DNA of 64,000 nucleotides from Cryptomeria japonica (taxonomy: Eukaryota; Streptophyta; Pinopsida; Cupressales; Cupressaceae): the NCBI RefSeq assembly GCF_030272615.1, contig NC_081406.1, forward strand, positions 469,508,400-469,572,399. The letters are read 5' to 3'. The translations under genes and the position numbers were made by a program. The notes beneath the pieces were generated by a model that worked only from the letters and a program-made list of their open reading frames with translations, ran no database searches and was not told the origin of the DNA. Positions 1-12,617 of this stretch are shown in pieces (position 1 is the first letter of the stretch; every line of letters begins with the position of its first letter).

Positions 1-758
1 ATGGCTAGGTTTTGATTAAGATTTAGTTTGGATTAAGTTTATAGTTTAATTAGGGTTAGGATTATGGTTTAATTAAGGATTAGGATTCAATTACAGTAAG
101 AGTTAATATAAAGGTTAAGGTTTAATTATTTTTACACTTTAATAAAGGTTAAATTAGATAGGGTTAGAATTTAATTAAGGTTAGATTTCAATTAGAGTTA
201 TGGTTAGGATGATGATTTAATTAGAGTTGGGAATTAATAAAAATTAGGCCTAGAGTTATGATCAGGGTAAGTGTTCAGTTAGGTTCCAAAAAACTAGGGT
301 TCAAATATAGATGAGGGTTCCTTGATAAGCTTAAATCAAACCCTACTTATATCTCTAACCTTGACCCTATTCATATCTCAACCCTAACCCTACCCCTAAC
401 CTAAATTATACCTCTTAACCTACCCTAACCCTAACTTAATGCCAATCTTAACCCTAATTTTATCTCCAACCCTAACCTTAACTGTACCCCTAATCATAAA
501 TAAAAACCATACCCTTAACCCTAATCCTAAACCCAACCCTAACAATAATATTAACCCTATCCATAATTTATATTGGTGCATAACACAAACCTTATTCCTA
601 ACCTAAACCTAAACCTAAACCCTAACCCTAGCCCTATCAATAATTCCAAAACTATTTCTATCTCTAAACATAACTCCAACCCTAATCCTAACCAAAATGC
701 TTATGATAACCCTAACTATAATTTTGTATCTAATCATAACCATAACCCTTACCCTTAC
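1..758. repeat. Degenerate telomere-like satellite, block 1
   Basis: Degenerate array of TTAGGG-type words. Positions 1 to about 330 read as the G-rich strand (GGGTTAGG, AATTAGGGTT). From about 340 to 758 the same words appear as the C-rich strand (CCCTAACCCTAA), so the array inverts its polarity near 330-345. The hexamer form is commoner than the usual plant heptamer TTTAGGG. The short open frames here encode only Asn/Pro/Leu repeats and are not genes. The block resumes at 22887 after the nested elements. Confidence 0.85.
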
Positions 759-1039
759 TGATGTAGGAGCATCCTTGGTTCATAGCAATCTTTCATCAAC
801 CAAAAATATGTCCTTTATGTTTGCAGTTTCAACATTTCTTTGTATGTGTCCCGGATTTGGCTCACCGGATCCTGTGAAGTTGGATTTTGGCTTGAAGACT
901 TGATCATCTTCCTTATTTCCAAACCTTAAAGCATTTGGATCATTTTTCGGCCTTATCGCTATCGATTTCTGTGACAGTTTCTTGTTACCGATTGACAGTT
1001 TCTTGTTACTAGTTTCCTAGACCTATTTGCATTGGTGAT
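759..1039 (+). mobile_element. Solo LTR of chromovirus family B, left part
   Basis: Starts TGATGTAGGAGCATCC and matches the reverse complement of the LTR at 29595-30388. The match breaks at 1039 inside the LTR and resumes at 22377, on the far side of the element at 1040-22371. The two parts total 791 bp and run from TG to CA. The satellite flanks are CTTAC (754-758) and CTTAA (22887-22891), a likely 5-bp target-site duplication with one change. No internal genes belong to this copy, so I read it as a solo LTR left by LTR-LTR recombination. Confidence 0.8.
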
Positions 1040-2544
1040 TGATGCAGAGGTCTTTAGCAGTAGTGTGACAAACCCACGCACACACACTCACCTTTCACTC
1101 TCACTATCTCAAGCCTATGAAGGCCTCAACTCACACCAAAACCAAAACTTCAACTTTATCCCTCACAAGGGTTGGCAAACACCTTCACTAAGCCCTTAGG
1201 GTCTCACAAGACCTTCCACAAACTTCTTATCATTTATGGCAACAAGGTTCCATAGGATCAATCGGTCATAGAATTCACCTAACGGCACCAGCAGATACAA
1301 CAAGGCTCATTCACACTGGCAGAAGATTATACTGACATTCCAGGTCGACTTGACAATAAATATTGTTTATGCAAAATAAATTGTAATGTAAATTATATTT
1401 TTAGTTTCAAATACCCTTTTGGAACTTCTCTCAGACTCCAAAGAACCAGACCTCCAACTTGCTCCTAGACACCTAGACACCTACTTGAGTCACAGACCTA
1501 GTTGATCAAATTAGGCCTGAGTTACAAAGGAAGTGTATGGATATGGGATCATAAGGAAGAACCAATTATTTAGAGGGGTTTTACAATGTCTAAATGTACC
1601 AATTCAACCATCTAACTCCTTCTTCTAATGTCTGGCATCATGCAATCAATCAATTATTGATTGTACTAGTCTAAACCCTTACAAAGTTTAGGCTAGGGCT
1701 CGGTGGTAAAAATACCAATCCAACTCCTCTACTCTCACCCCTTTGGAATCTCATAATACACCCTCCTAACTTTCATCTTACCAAAGGCCATTGAGAGCCA
1801 ATGACTATATTGCAAGTTAGGGCCTCATCTTTGCAACACCCTAGGGAAATTAAGGGTTTTCGGACCTGCAGAAGTAAATTGTCGATATATCCTCCCAAAC
1901 ACCACTTCAAGGGGTCAGAACACATTCATATGAAATATTATTCAGTGTTCTACTGTACCAAGCCAATTTTTTACAAAATAATTCAATGTTTTGTACAAAC
2001 AGTACGGAAAAGTTACAGAATTTAGGCGAAATCAAATTTATTTCATTTCATACTCTCCACCAAACTTCTCCAAATCATTTTATGCCTTCAACCAAAATTT
2101 ATCATCGGTTGTACAAGAACAAATATTCTCCTATCAATGACCACAACCAACTTTTAAATGGTTGTGACCATTGGAAAGAGGTTACATTCCAACCGGCAAA
2201 TTTTCAAAAGTTGCTTTGACAACAATGACAATTTTTGCAACTTTGAATTTCTAAGCACCTAAACCTTACCAAACATATCTAAGGACATCTTTAACCTTTA
2301 AAACACCTAAGACAACATTCTAGGATCATAAACATAAAATTTCATGATTCAAGCCCACATGGCCTAATAGACCTCTAGGCTTATATGTGCATCTGAGAGG
2401 TTATTGACCACACAAAGGCATTTTATTACATCTAGGTTGATCCTTGAGATCCAACCCATGATGGAAACATAAGTAAACACAGAAAAAACACTAGAAACCC
2501 CTAATGGCATGAAACACCATGAAAAGAAGAGGTTCCATGCACCA
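1040..2544 (-). repeat. 3' LTR of chromovirus A
   Basis: About 1505 bp, TGATGCAGAGG at one end and CATGCACCA at the other. It is colinear with 7235-8599 plus 22217-22371, with many scattered substitutions, so the element is much older than the Tat element inside it. On the minus strand a purine tract TAGGGGGTA (complement of 2545-2553) lies immediately before the LTR and is the likely polypurine tract. Confidence 0.88.
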
Positions 2545-2565
2545 TACCCCCTAGGTTAAAGAAAC

Positions 2566-5500
2566 TCAAGTCCCTTGAGTGGGGATGTTTGCAATTTTGG
2601 TTCCTATCCTCTCAATGGCCTCTAAGGTCATCCATGTAGCATCCTCCAAAGGTTGATTCCTCCATTTGACCAAGTATTGCAAATAAGTCTTCCTCCTTGT
2701 TTTCTTGGTGACCCTTTGTTCCAAAATATACTCAATTTTAGGTTTGGGTTGTGTGGGAAGTCCTTTTAACATGTCTGCAATAGAGGAATCAGATTGACTT
2801 GCATCACAATCATCATCAACAACACCCTTATATGCATATACATCAGAAACATTAAATATAGGTGACAGTCCCACATCTAGGGGTAGATCTATTTTGTATG
2901 CATTATTTCCACATCTTTTGAGGACCTTGAAAGGACCTATCTTCTTCATGAGCAACTTGGTGTACTTCTCCTTAGGGAGTCTTGCTTTATTGAGATGAAT
3001 CATCACCATATCTACCACCTTAAATTGAACATCTCTCCTTTTAAGATCTGCTGCTTGCTTGTATTTCTCAGAGGTATGAATCAATTTATCTCTGACTTGT
3101 TGGTGTATATCCTTCATGACTTCAACAAAGTCAGTTTCCTGAGCACTTCTTCTATCAATATTCTTCACATCTCTAAGTTCAAGAATACCCCTAGGATGTG
3201 TACCATACACAATTTGGAAAGAACTTAACCCTATACTTCTATTCACAGAGTCATTATATAAAAATTATGCATGTGGGAGAATGGTATCCCAAGTAGTTCC
3301 ATGCTCCTTGGTCAAGCACCTTAACAAGTTTCCAAGGGACCTATTTATTACCTCGGTCTGCCCATCAGATTAAGGGTGATAAGCAGAAGAGAAACACATG
3401 TTAGTCCCCAAATTATGCCACAAAGCTCTCCAAAAGTGTCCTAAAAACTTAGGATCCTTGTTCGAGATAATGCTCAAGGGTAAACAATGAAGTCTAAAAA
3501 TTTCCTTGAAGAATAAACCTGTAATATTAGAAGCATCATGTGTAACCATGCATGGTAAAAAGTGTGCCATCTTTGAAAACCGGTCTACCACAACATAGAC
3601 ACTGTCATAACCTGACTTAGTCCTAGGAAGGCCTAACACAAAATCCATACTAACCGAATCCCAAGATTTGGTAAGGATGGGTAAAGGAGTATAGAGGCCT
3701 GCATTTGAACTTGTACCTTTAATTGTTTGACATACCACACACTTTTAAACAAATTTCATCACATCTGATTGCATTCTTGGCCAAAAATAAAACCTTCTAA
3801 CCAACTCAAGTGTCTTATCAAGTCCAAAATGTCTTGATAAACTCCCACAATGCTTTTCTTTGACAATATTCTCTCTCATTGAGCAATTAGGAATACAAAG
3901 CTGACTGCCCTTGAAAAGTAAACCTTCTTGAAGTATATACACATAAAAATCAATATGATACCTTTCATTCATAGCTTGACAAACCTCATGAGCCTCCTTG
4001 AAATCTACATCTTCTTGGTACATGTCCTTCATAGTAGTGATTCCCATGCTTTCCAATTGAATCTCTTGGATTACCAAGTTTCTCCTACTAAGGGCATCTG
4101 CAACTTTGTTTTCCACTCCCTTCTTATGCTTGATAGTGAATGTGAAAGCTTGAAGGTACTCCATCCACTTCATGTGCCTGTGATTGAGTTTCTCCTGCCT
4201 GATCAAAAATCTCAAAGCATGGTTGTCAGTATAAACAACAAATTCCATAGGTAATAGATAGTGCCTCGATTTCCTAAGAGATTGTACCAAAGCATACATC
4301 TCTAGATCATAGGTTAAATATTTTTGTTTTGCTTCATTTAAATTCTCACTAAAAAAGGCCACATGCCTACCCTCCTGACTCAAGACTCCTCCTATAGCCT
4401 TCTTAGATGCATCACATTCAATAGTGAATACCTTATGAAAATCAAGAAGGATTAAGATGGGCTGCTCTACAATCTTTGTTTTCAAATACTCAAAAGACTT
4501 GTTAGCTTCACCATTCCAAGAAAATTGACACTTTCTTCCACCCTTGATGGTATCTATCATAGGAGCACTAACCCCACTGAAATTTCTTATAAACCTCCTA
4601 TGAAAAATTGCTAAGCCATGGAAACTTTTTACCTCACTTGCAGATCTAGATATGGGAAAATTGAGGATTGCCTCCACCTTAGATGTATCCATTCTCAAAT
4701 TACCTTTGGAAACAACAAATCCAAGAAACACCAATTCCTCCTGCAAGAAAACACACTTATCCAAGTTGACCTTCAACTGCTCCTCATGCAACCTTTTCAA
4801 TACCAAGTCCAAGTGCATCAAATGTTCATTTCTATCCTTACTGAAAATCAATATATAATCCAAGTATACTACCACAAAATAATTGATAAAGGGCTTAATA
4901 ACCTCATTCATTAACCTCATAGAGGTACTAGGGGCATTGGAAAGCCCAAATCACATTACCATCCATTCAAACAATCCTTCATTTGTCTTAAATGTTGTCT
5001 TCCATTGGTCTCCATCTCTGATCCTAATTTGGTGATAACCACTTTTCAAGTCTATTTTGGAGTAGTACTTGGCCTCTCCTAGAAAATCCATCAAATCCTC
5101 TATTATTGGCATTGAGAGCCTATATCTAATTGTTATCCTATTGATAGCCCTAGAGTTTGTACACAACCTCCATGTCCCTTCTTTTTTAGGAGCTAGCACT
5201 GTTGGGACTGCACATGGGCTTATACTCTTTCTAATGAGCCCTTTCTCAAGTAACTCTTGGATCTGTCTTGCAACTTCTGCATTTTATTCAGGGGTCAATT
5301 TATAGGCTGCCTTATTAGGTAGGGTAGCACTTGGTATAAGGTCTATGCAATGATTGATTTCTCTTTGAGGAGGTAGATTATATGTGGTACTATCTGCAAC
5401 AATTCCCTTATACTTATCTAGTATATACTGAACCTCCTTAGGCCCTACTTTCCCTTTTGCCTCATGGCTCTTAAGCTGCTTCTTAGGTCCATCCCTAGGC

Positions 5501-6000
5501 TTGACAACTATGGAAAAAAAAGGAGTATCTTTCTCCTTCAAATCCCTCGTGAATTCTTTCTCATCTACTAGCATGAAACTAGTCACAATGTGTTTATCCT
5601 TACTGTCATCTGGGAGAGGGATCATGGTAAAGTTCTCTGCATTTTTGGTGATGGTATATACATTCTTTCTACCCTCATGCCTAGCATCCACATCATATTT
5701 CCAAGGCCTACCAAGTAATAAATGGCAGGCATCCATTTCTACCACATCACACAACACTCTATCCTTATATTCACCAATTGAAAAATCTACCCAAACTTGT
5801 TCACTAATCAACACTTGTTGTCCCTTATTCAACCAAGATACCTTATAGGGATAGGGATGAGGTACTCTTTGCAAGTTAAGCTTGGTGACAATATCAATAG
5901 AATCTATGTTATGTGTGGACCCAAAATCTACAGTGACCCTACAAACTTTACCTTGTACCTTGCAGGTGGTTCTGAAAAGAGACTTCCTCTAAGGTGGCTC
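2566..6000 (-). pseudogene. Chromovirus A pol: protease, RT, RNase H, integrase, chromodomain (decayed)
   Basis: A single minus-strand frame reads from about 6000 to 2566 and is broken by stops near 5990 and at 5284, 4951, 3745 and 3370. In order it holds: an aspartic protease with DFGSTHN where DSG is expected (about 5915); RT and RNase H (5199-4100), including FLGEAKYYSKIDLKSGYHQI; integrase with CH-type residues and SMDFVLGLP; and a C-terminal chromodomain (YLQYLVKWRNQPLEDATW, about 2620-2690). The RT catalytic box reads YLDY at 4855-4866 instead of YLDD. The second integrase aspartate is replaced (IISNKDPKF, usually SDRDPKF). The chromodomain would direct integration to marked chromatin. 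Both polymerase and integrase appear dead. Confidence 0.9.
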
Positions 6001-6038
6001 TTTGTTGATTGGTTCCTTCAAGAGAGTCTTTTTTATCT

Positions 6039-7190
6039 TCAAGAGCTCTCCTTACTCTGGGTCTGCAAGTCTTGAAATTGATGTGTGGTAGGAGGCCATG
6101 CTCTGACTATCTTCCTCTTGAACCAAATATGCTCTTCTTCCACTCCCTTGACCACCATTCCCTTGCTTTTTTGGACACCTAAAGGATTGATGTCCCACCT
6201 GGTTAGAAGAGAAACACCTAAAACACTAGGTCCTCTTTCCCCAAATATTCCTCTTCCATTCGCTCTTCTCCCTATAAAACTACCTTTGTTCCCTAATTCT
6301 CCCTCATGGTCCTGACTACTTGTTTCTCCTTGGGGTTGAGGGTATGATCCTCTACCATTGAATCTGCCCTTACCTCTGAAATTTGTACCCCTTCCTCTAT
6401 TATGGTGTTCTTCTTGCCTCTTTTGCTTCTCCTCAATCCTAAGTGCCATTTGATAACACTTATGCACTGATTCAAGATTAAACAAATTGAGTTCATCTTG
6501 AATGTTGAACTTAAGGCCATTCATGTACCTTGCTAGATTTTTTGTCTCACTCTCCGACATCTTTGCCTTGAGTGTCATTTTGTGGAACTCCTCTATATAA
6601 ACACTAACATCCAAATCTTTTTGCCTCAAATTTTGTATTTTCTTATGTAGGATGATCTCATAATCTTTAGGGACAAATTTCTTCTTGACTTCTGACACCA
6701 TCCTCTTCCATGAAGTGATGGGGTTCTTACCTTCCACCATTCTTTCCCTTTGGAGGACATTCCACCAACTAAGGGAAGGGCCCTTCAATTTTGACTTAGC
6801 CACCTTTACTTTCTAGTTGTCTTCCACCTCCTCATACTCAAAATAGTTTTCCAAAGCCTCAATCCAGTCCATGCACTCTTCTGGAGTCATCTTCCCTTGG
6901 AACATGGGTAATTTTCCCTTAGTGTCTCTTCCACCTACTATCTTAAGGGCTTAAATGAATTTCCTTTGATCTACAACTAAAACTAGGTTCTCTCCTTGTT
7001 CTTCCCCTTCTTCTTCTTCCTCATATTCTAAGCCAACTTCCTTCCCATCCTGATCCTTCTTCAAATTTTCTAGTTCTTCTTCCATCCTTCTATTTTTGGC
7101 AATTTTCTCCCTCGTTATCCTAGCCAATTCTACATTGGTGACTCTAGAGGGTATCTCATCTTCACTTTGTCCCTCTGTCCAATCTCCCAT
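6039..7190 (-). pseudogene. Chromovirus A gag (decayed)
   Basis: Gag reads from an ATG at 7190 (MGDWTEGQSEDE) to 6039 in one frame, with stops at 6951 and about 6820. The N-terminal third is acidic, with a Glu-rich run. The centre has typical Retrotrans_gag features (GPSLSWWNVL, SVYIEEFHKM, RYMNGLK). The C-terminus is Arg/Gly-rich (RGRGTNFRGKGRFNGRG) and no intact CCHC knuckle is visible. Gag and pol are in different frames. I cannot tell whether the shift is original or a mutation. ATG 7190 was chosen because it lies 35 bases downstream of the primer site. Confidence 0.82.
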
Positions 7191-7224
7191 GGCTAAAACT
7201 CTTCCCAAGGTTCTTCTAGAGATA

Positions 7225-7232
7225 TGATACCA
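7225..7232 (-). other. Primer-binding site, chromovirus A
   Basis: The minus strand reads TGGTATCA followed by TATC, two bases downstream of the 5' LTR edge at 7235. The initiator-Met tRNA complement is TGGTATCAGAGC, so eight bases match and the remainder has decayed. Confidence 0.75.
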
Positions 7233-7234
7233 CC

Positions 7235-8599
7235 TAATGCAGAGGTCTTCAGTAGTAGTGTGGCAAACCCACACACACACACTCACCTTTCACTCTCATA
7301 ATCTCAAGCCTACGAAGGCCTCAACTCACACCAAAACCAAAACTTGCACTTTATCCCTCACAAGGGTTGGAAAACACCTTCACCATGCCCTTAGGATCTC
7401 ACAAGACCTTCCACAACCTTCTTATTGTTGATGGAAACAAGGTTCCATAGGATCAACTGGCCATAGACTTCACCTACTAGCACCGACAGATACAACAACG
7501 CTCATTCACACCAGCAACTAGTTTACACCGGCAGAAGATAATACCGACATCCCAGACCGACTTGACAATAAATATTGTATGCGAAATAAATTGTAATGTA
7601 AATTATAGTTTTAGTTTCAAATACCCTTTTGGAACTTCTCTCAGACTCCAAAGAACCAAACCTCCAACTTGCTCCAGCACACCTAGACACCTACTTGGGT
7701 CACAAACCTAGTTGATCAAATTAGGCCTAGGTTACAAAGGAAGTGTATGGGGATGGGATCACAAGGAAGATCCAATGCTTTAGAGGGATTTTCCAATGTC
7801 TAAATTTACCAATTCAACCATATAACTCCTTCTTCTAATGTCTGGCATCATCCAATCCATCAATTCTTGATTGTACTAGTCTAAACCCTTACAAAGTTTA
7901 GGCTAGGGCTTGGTGGTAAAAATACCAATCCAACTCCTCTACTCTTTCCCCTTTGGAATCTTATAATACACCTTCCTAAATTTCATCCTACCAAAGGCCA
8001 TTGAGAGCCAATGACTAGATTGCAAGTTAGGGCCTCATCTTTGCAACACCCTAGGGAAATTAAGGGTTTTCGGACCTGCAGAAGCAAATTGTCGATATCT
8101 CCTCCCAAACACCACTTCAAGGGGTCAAACCACATTCATATGAAATATTATTCATTTTTCTACTATACCAAGCCAAATTTTTACAAAATCATTCAATGTT
8201 ATGTACGGATAGTACAGAAAAGTAACAAAATTTAGGCGAAATCAGATTTGTTTCATTTCATACTCTCCACCAAACTTCTCCAAATCGTTTCGTGCCTTCA
8301 ACCAATATTTTTCATCGATTGTACAAGAACAAATAGCCTCCTCTCAATGAGCACAACCAACTTTTAAATGGTTGTGACCATTGGAAAGAGGTTACATTCC
8401 AACCGGCAACTTTTCAAAAGTTGCTTTGACAACAATGACAACTTTTGCAACTTTGAATTTCTAAGCACCTAAACCTTACCAAACATATCTAAGGACATCA
8501 TTAACCTTTAAAACACCTAAGACAACATTCTAGGATCATAAACACAAAATTTCATGATTCAAGCCCACATGGCCTAATAGACCTCTAGGCTTATATATG
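7235..8599 (-). repeat. 5' LTR of chromovirus A, main part
   Basis: Colinear with 1040-2544. It begins TAATGCAGAGG, where the other copy has TGATGC, so one terminal base has mutated. It is cut at 8599 by the Tat element and continues at 22217. Confidence 0.88.
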
Positions 8600-9367
8600 T
8601 GCAGACACCTAAAATTGTCATGTCTAAATAAATAAATATTTTATTTATTTAATTATCTAAGCTTAATTCTTCTATTAATTAAATAAATCTTTATTTATTT
8701 AATTAATTCATTTATCCTCTTCTAGCCTTATTTCTCATTTAAATAAATACATTTATTTATTTAAATTATCATTTTCCTAAATTAAATAAATATCTTATTT
8801 ATTTAATTGATCCCACTTCTTCTATTAATTAAATAAATCTTTATTTATTTAATTAATTCATTAGCTTTTTCTACACATGACACATGTCATTCATCTCTTA
8901 ATTCATACACTAGCTACCCCTTTCATTATTTTACTATTTCTTCTACCTACCCTCTAATCATAGCCGACCTCCTTTTACACCTCTCAATCTTATCCCTCCA
9001 TTTCATATTGTGTCTTCTATTTAAGGAGATGCCTTCTTCATTATCAAACCCTAATGAATCATCTTAAGGACTTGACTACACTACGATCCTACTTGCAACC
9101 ACATTCCGTTCTTTGATGAGCTCTTGTGCATATAAAATCTGAGAGCAAATATATCAAGCAAGATCAATGGAGATAGGAAGAATGAAAATCAAAACCCTAT
9201 TGGACATGTGATGGTATAATCTTTGTGATTTCATTTGATTTGCATTGTCTTAGGTAATCTTCATATGTTATGGTGGATCTTTGTTGATTGTTAGGCTAGG
9301 GTTTTGTGGTTGAATTCATTTAGCCTTTCAATATTGTTATTATTGTTATCCATTTTCACCATATACA
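8600..9367 (+). repeat. 5' LTR of the Tat element
   Basis: 768 bp, TGCAGACACC to CCATATACA. By eye about seven bases differ from the 3' LTR, so insertion was recent. The first 270 bp contain five A/T-only imperfect palindromes built from AAATAAAT and ATTTATTT arms. A TATA-like CTATTTAAGG lies at 9018-9027 and may drive transcription. The 3' half is C/T-rich. Confidence 0.93.
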
Positions 9368-9383
9368 TTTTGGCATTTAGCGA

Positions 9384-11165
9384 ATGGAACATAGACCTTT
9401 GCAGCAACCTCACTCCAACATGCATCAAAGGAGACCTAATAGTGGAGGAAATAGAGGACCACACATGGTACCTGAATCACCATCAGCTTTGCTTCAAAAA
9501 CCAGAGGTCCCACATACACATGGTCAAACATATGATACTCATCTTCGCAGACCATTATGGAGGTCTTATGGAGAAAAATATGCTCAATCACATATCAATG
9601 CTAAGGATCAACCACCAAAGCAATGGGATATTCCAAGGCATGCTCAAAATTTGGACACAAGGAAACCTCATGTCAAATTTGGGGGCAATACAATAGAACA
9701 TGACATGCCTGTAGAGTATGGTATACATGCACAAAATAGATATGGTGTTCCTCAACATGAATCTATACCAAGTGGTCCATATATGCAGCATCATTACAGA
9801 CCTCCTCCATATGAACATGTGTATGATCAATATCATCCATGTATGCAACATGTACCTCCTCCAATGGGTGCCTCAAACATAGGATATGGTCCAAGAAGTC
9901 GATCTCCACCTAAGAGTAGTATGGAACAACAAATCAGGGACTTACAAAAGAAAATGGAGGACATAAATGCACCAAAGCCAACATACACAATGAGAGACAT
10001 ATGTCCTTATCCATTTGACAAGAGCATTCCAATGCCCCCATTTCCTACACATTTTGTGACGCCTAAATTTGACAAGTATAGAGGAAAAGGGGATCCTAAG
10101 ACACACATAAGACAGTTTTTCACAGCTTGCATTGAGGTAGCAGCAGAAGAGACATATTTGATGAGATTATTCCCACAAAGCTTAGGCGATCAAGCTATGG
10201 AATGGTTCTCCCAACTTCCACCTGGTATTAAGTCATGGGGTGACCTAGCAGAGGCATTTATTCAACATTTCTCCTATAACATAGAGACAGACATATCAGT
10301 CACTACTTTGTGCAATACCAAGCAAAAAGAGGGAGAATCTTTTGCATCATTTTTACAAAGATGGAGAAATCTAGCCAGCAGATGCTCTTGTGAAATTCCA
10401 CAAAAAGAAATGGTAGAGATGTTCACCCAGAATGTTAACAAAGACATTGGCTATGATCTAAGAAAAGCTTGTTTGTCTACCTTCAAGGACGTTATCGAAA
10501 AAGGCTTAGCAACAGAAAAGGTCCTAATTGAACAAGGAGTCATTAAGATATTTAAGGAAAACAAAGATGACTTTAAGGGAAAAGACAAGCCAAGATTTTG
10601 GAATAAAAACAAGAACACAGTCAATGATGGTGTGGTTGATGCCAACACGGTGCGACCCAAATTCATCTTTTCAGGATCAAGTTCTACAAGCAATCAAGTG
10701 AATACTCAAACAACTTCTAGATCACGAAGGAAGTACACTCCATTGGGAGAACCACTTGAGTCAGTCTTCAAGAAGCTAGTGGCAAACAAAGTGATCACAA
10801 TTCCAGATTTCCCGCCATATGAACCAAAGGTCAAACCAAATTGGTGGAATGATGATGAGTATTGTGAATTTCATAAAAGCAAGGGTCATAAAATAGGTAA
10901 TTGTCATCGACTGAAGAACATTGTGCAAGATCTCATTGATAGAGGTGACATTGAGATTGAGGGACACTCATCCAATCAAGAAAATGAGATGTTTAAGGAA
11001 CCATTCCCAAAGCACGACAATGGAAAAGCTAAAGTCACAGATGATCACGCTAACTATACTAGAACACCTTACAACTATGATTCAACTATCAATCATATCT
11101 CGATGGACAATCATATCTCTACTATTACCATCAAGAACAAAAACCCTGAGAATCCTCCTCAGTGA
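9384..11165 (+). pseudogene. Tat element gag
   Basis: 593 codons from an ATG 16 bases after the LTR. The N-terminal 190 residues are rich in His, Pro, Tyr and Met and of low complexity. The Retrotrans_gag core lies at about residues 215-345 (DKYRGKGDPKTHIRQFF, QAMEWFSQLPPGIKSWGDL, FLQRWRNLASRC). A degenerate zinc knuckle follows near residues 490-510 (CEFHKSKGHKIGNCHRL), the form common in Tat and Athila gag. The TGA at 11163-11165 is followed by an unbroken frame into the protease, so it is probably a CGA-to-TGA change and not a true gag end. Gag forms the virus-like particle and binds element RNA. Confidence 0.9.
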
Positions 11166-12617
11166 CCCAAGATTGTCCTAAGAGGTGCTGGATCTTCTTC
11201 CGAGCCTACCTCTGAATGTCATGTTACAACTCGTCAAGGTAAAATTACTTTGCTAGGTGCTTCAACTAAAAACACTGCTTCTTCATCTACCAAACCTGAG
11301 TATGACCTTGTAGAATAGTTAGGGAAGACACCCGCGCTCATCTCCATCCTTGAGCTCTTACGCATATCCCCCACTCATAAAGCTATTCTTGACAAAATCT
11401 TGAGAGACACCGCCGTTCCTACTGATCTGAACGTGGATCAGTTTCAAGCCATGGTGGGATACCTTTCCATTCCACATTCCCTTACATTCACAGAAGCTGA
11501 TGATGCCTCCATAAGTCAGCCACATAATGCACCATTACATATTGAAGCCTTCATACACAAACATCGAATAAAGCGACTCCTGATAGATGGAGGAGCTAGT
11601 CTAAACATTTGTACATTGAGCACCATTAAACAATTGGGATATTCCGATAAAGCTGTGAATTCAAAGAATCAAATCGCCATCAAGGCATATGATGATGAAG
11701 AACGCTCATCCAAGGGCACGGTCACCTTACCTCTAAGAATTGGGCCAGTTACAAAGGATGTGGTTTGTCAGGTCCTGGATTTAGATCTCACTTATAATAT
11801 ATTGCTAGGACGTCCTTGGATTCATGAAATGAGGGTAGTCCCATCGACATATCACCAATGCATTAAATTTCCTCACAATGGAGTCGAGGTAACAGTTAAC
11901 GCCGATCCTAATCCATTCATATATTGCAATAACTTGAGATCACATACTGAGACCATCATTCCCAGTAATCGTGAAGTTGTTTCTTCTTCGGCATACATTG
12001 ATCCTGAGTCATTAAAACCTTCGACATCAAAACAAGGTGAACTTAAAGGCAAATTTCAAGACAAAGGCATGGGAGAATACACTTTAAATCAGACCATGTA
12101 TTTACGACAAGTCATGAACTCTCCAAAAGAATATGGAAGGCCTCATCCTAACAAGCAAATATCCATCATGGTATTCAAATGGGACCCTACTACCTTTCAA
12201 AGATGGGGCGAACTGGAAGAGGAAGGTTTATACAAAATTCTCTACAAAGACATTGAAGATGACACACAAGATCAGATCAATATACCCTGTGAGAAATATG
12301 GCAAAGGCTTCAAGATTCTACAAAAATTTGGGTATGATGGAAAAAGCCCTCTTGGGTTACGCAAAGAAGGCGTTATGGAGCCCTTACAACCTGAATTGAC
12401 GATAAAAAGGGAACGCTCGAAGGGACTTGGTTTTCTGACTTCCAAGATCCACACTAAAAGGATAGAAGAGGCATCACAAATCAAAATTGCCAAAATTCAA
12501 CAAGAGGATCGCTATTCCACAAACTCCAACGAATGGGAATGGAGTTCAGACAAATCCTCCAGTGACTATGAGCTCACCGAGACATTCAGAGAGCCAGGTG
12601 AACACACAGAAGAGTAG
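11166..12617 (+). pseudogene. Tat element protease and G-patch region
   Basis: In the same frame as gag, with a second stop (TAG) at 11316-11318 and a third (TAG) at 12615-12617. The retropepsin core reads RLLIDGGASLNIC at about 11575-11615, and the downstream NILLGRPWIHEM matches the LGRPW box of plant Ty3/gypsy proteases. DGG stands where most families have DSG or DTG; I am unsure whether this is native to the lineage. A glycine-rich G-patch-like segment follows (GKGFKILQKFGYDGKSPLG, about 12300-12360), then an RSKGLGF repeat. A G-patch in this position is a feature of plant Tat/Ogre polyproteins and may bind nucleic acid. Confidence 0.85.

Noticed and set aside
573-903. Open frames over the telomere-like block and the start of the solo LTR
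   Set aside because: They encode Asn/Pro/Leu or Ile/Thr/Leu runs from repeated CCTAAC words; there is no domain and they cross a repeat boundary.
8640-8870. Miniature inverted-repeat transposon (MITE) in the A/T-rich segment
   Set aside because: The same palindromes occur at the same place in both Tat LTRs and lie within the 768-bp LTR; no separate target duplication.
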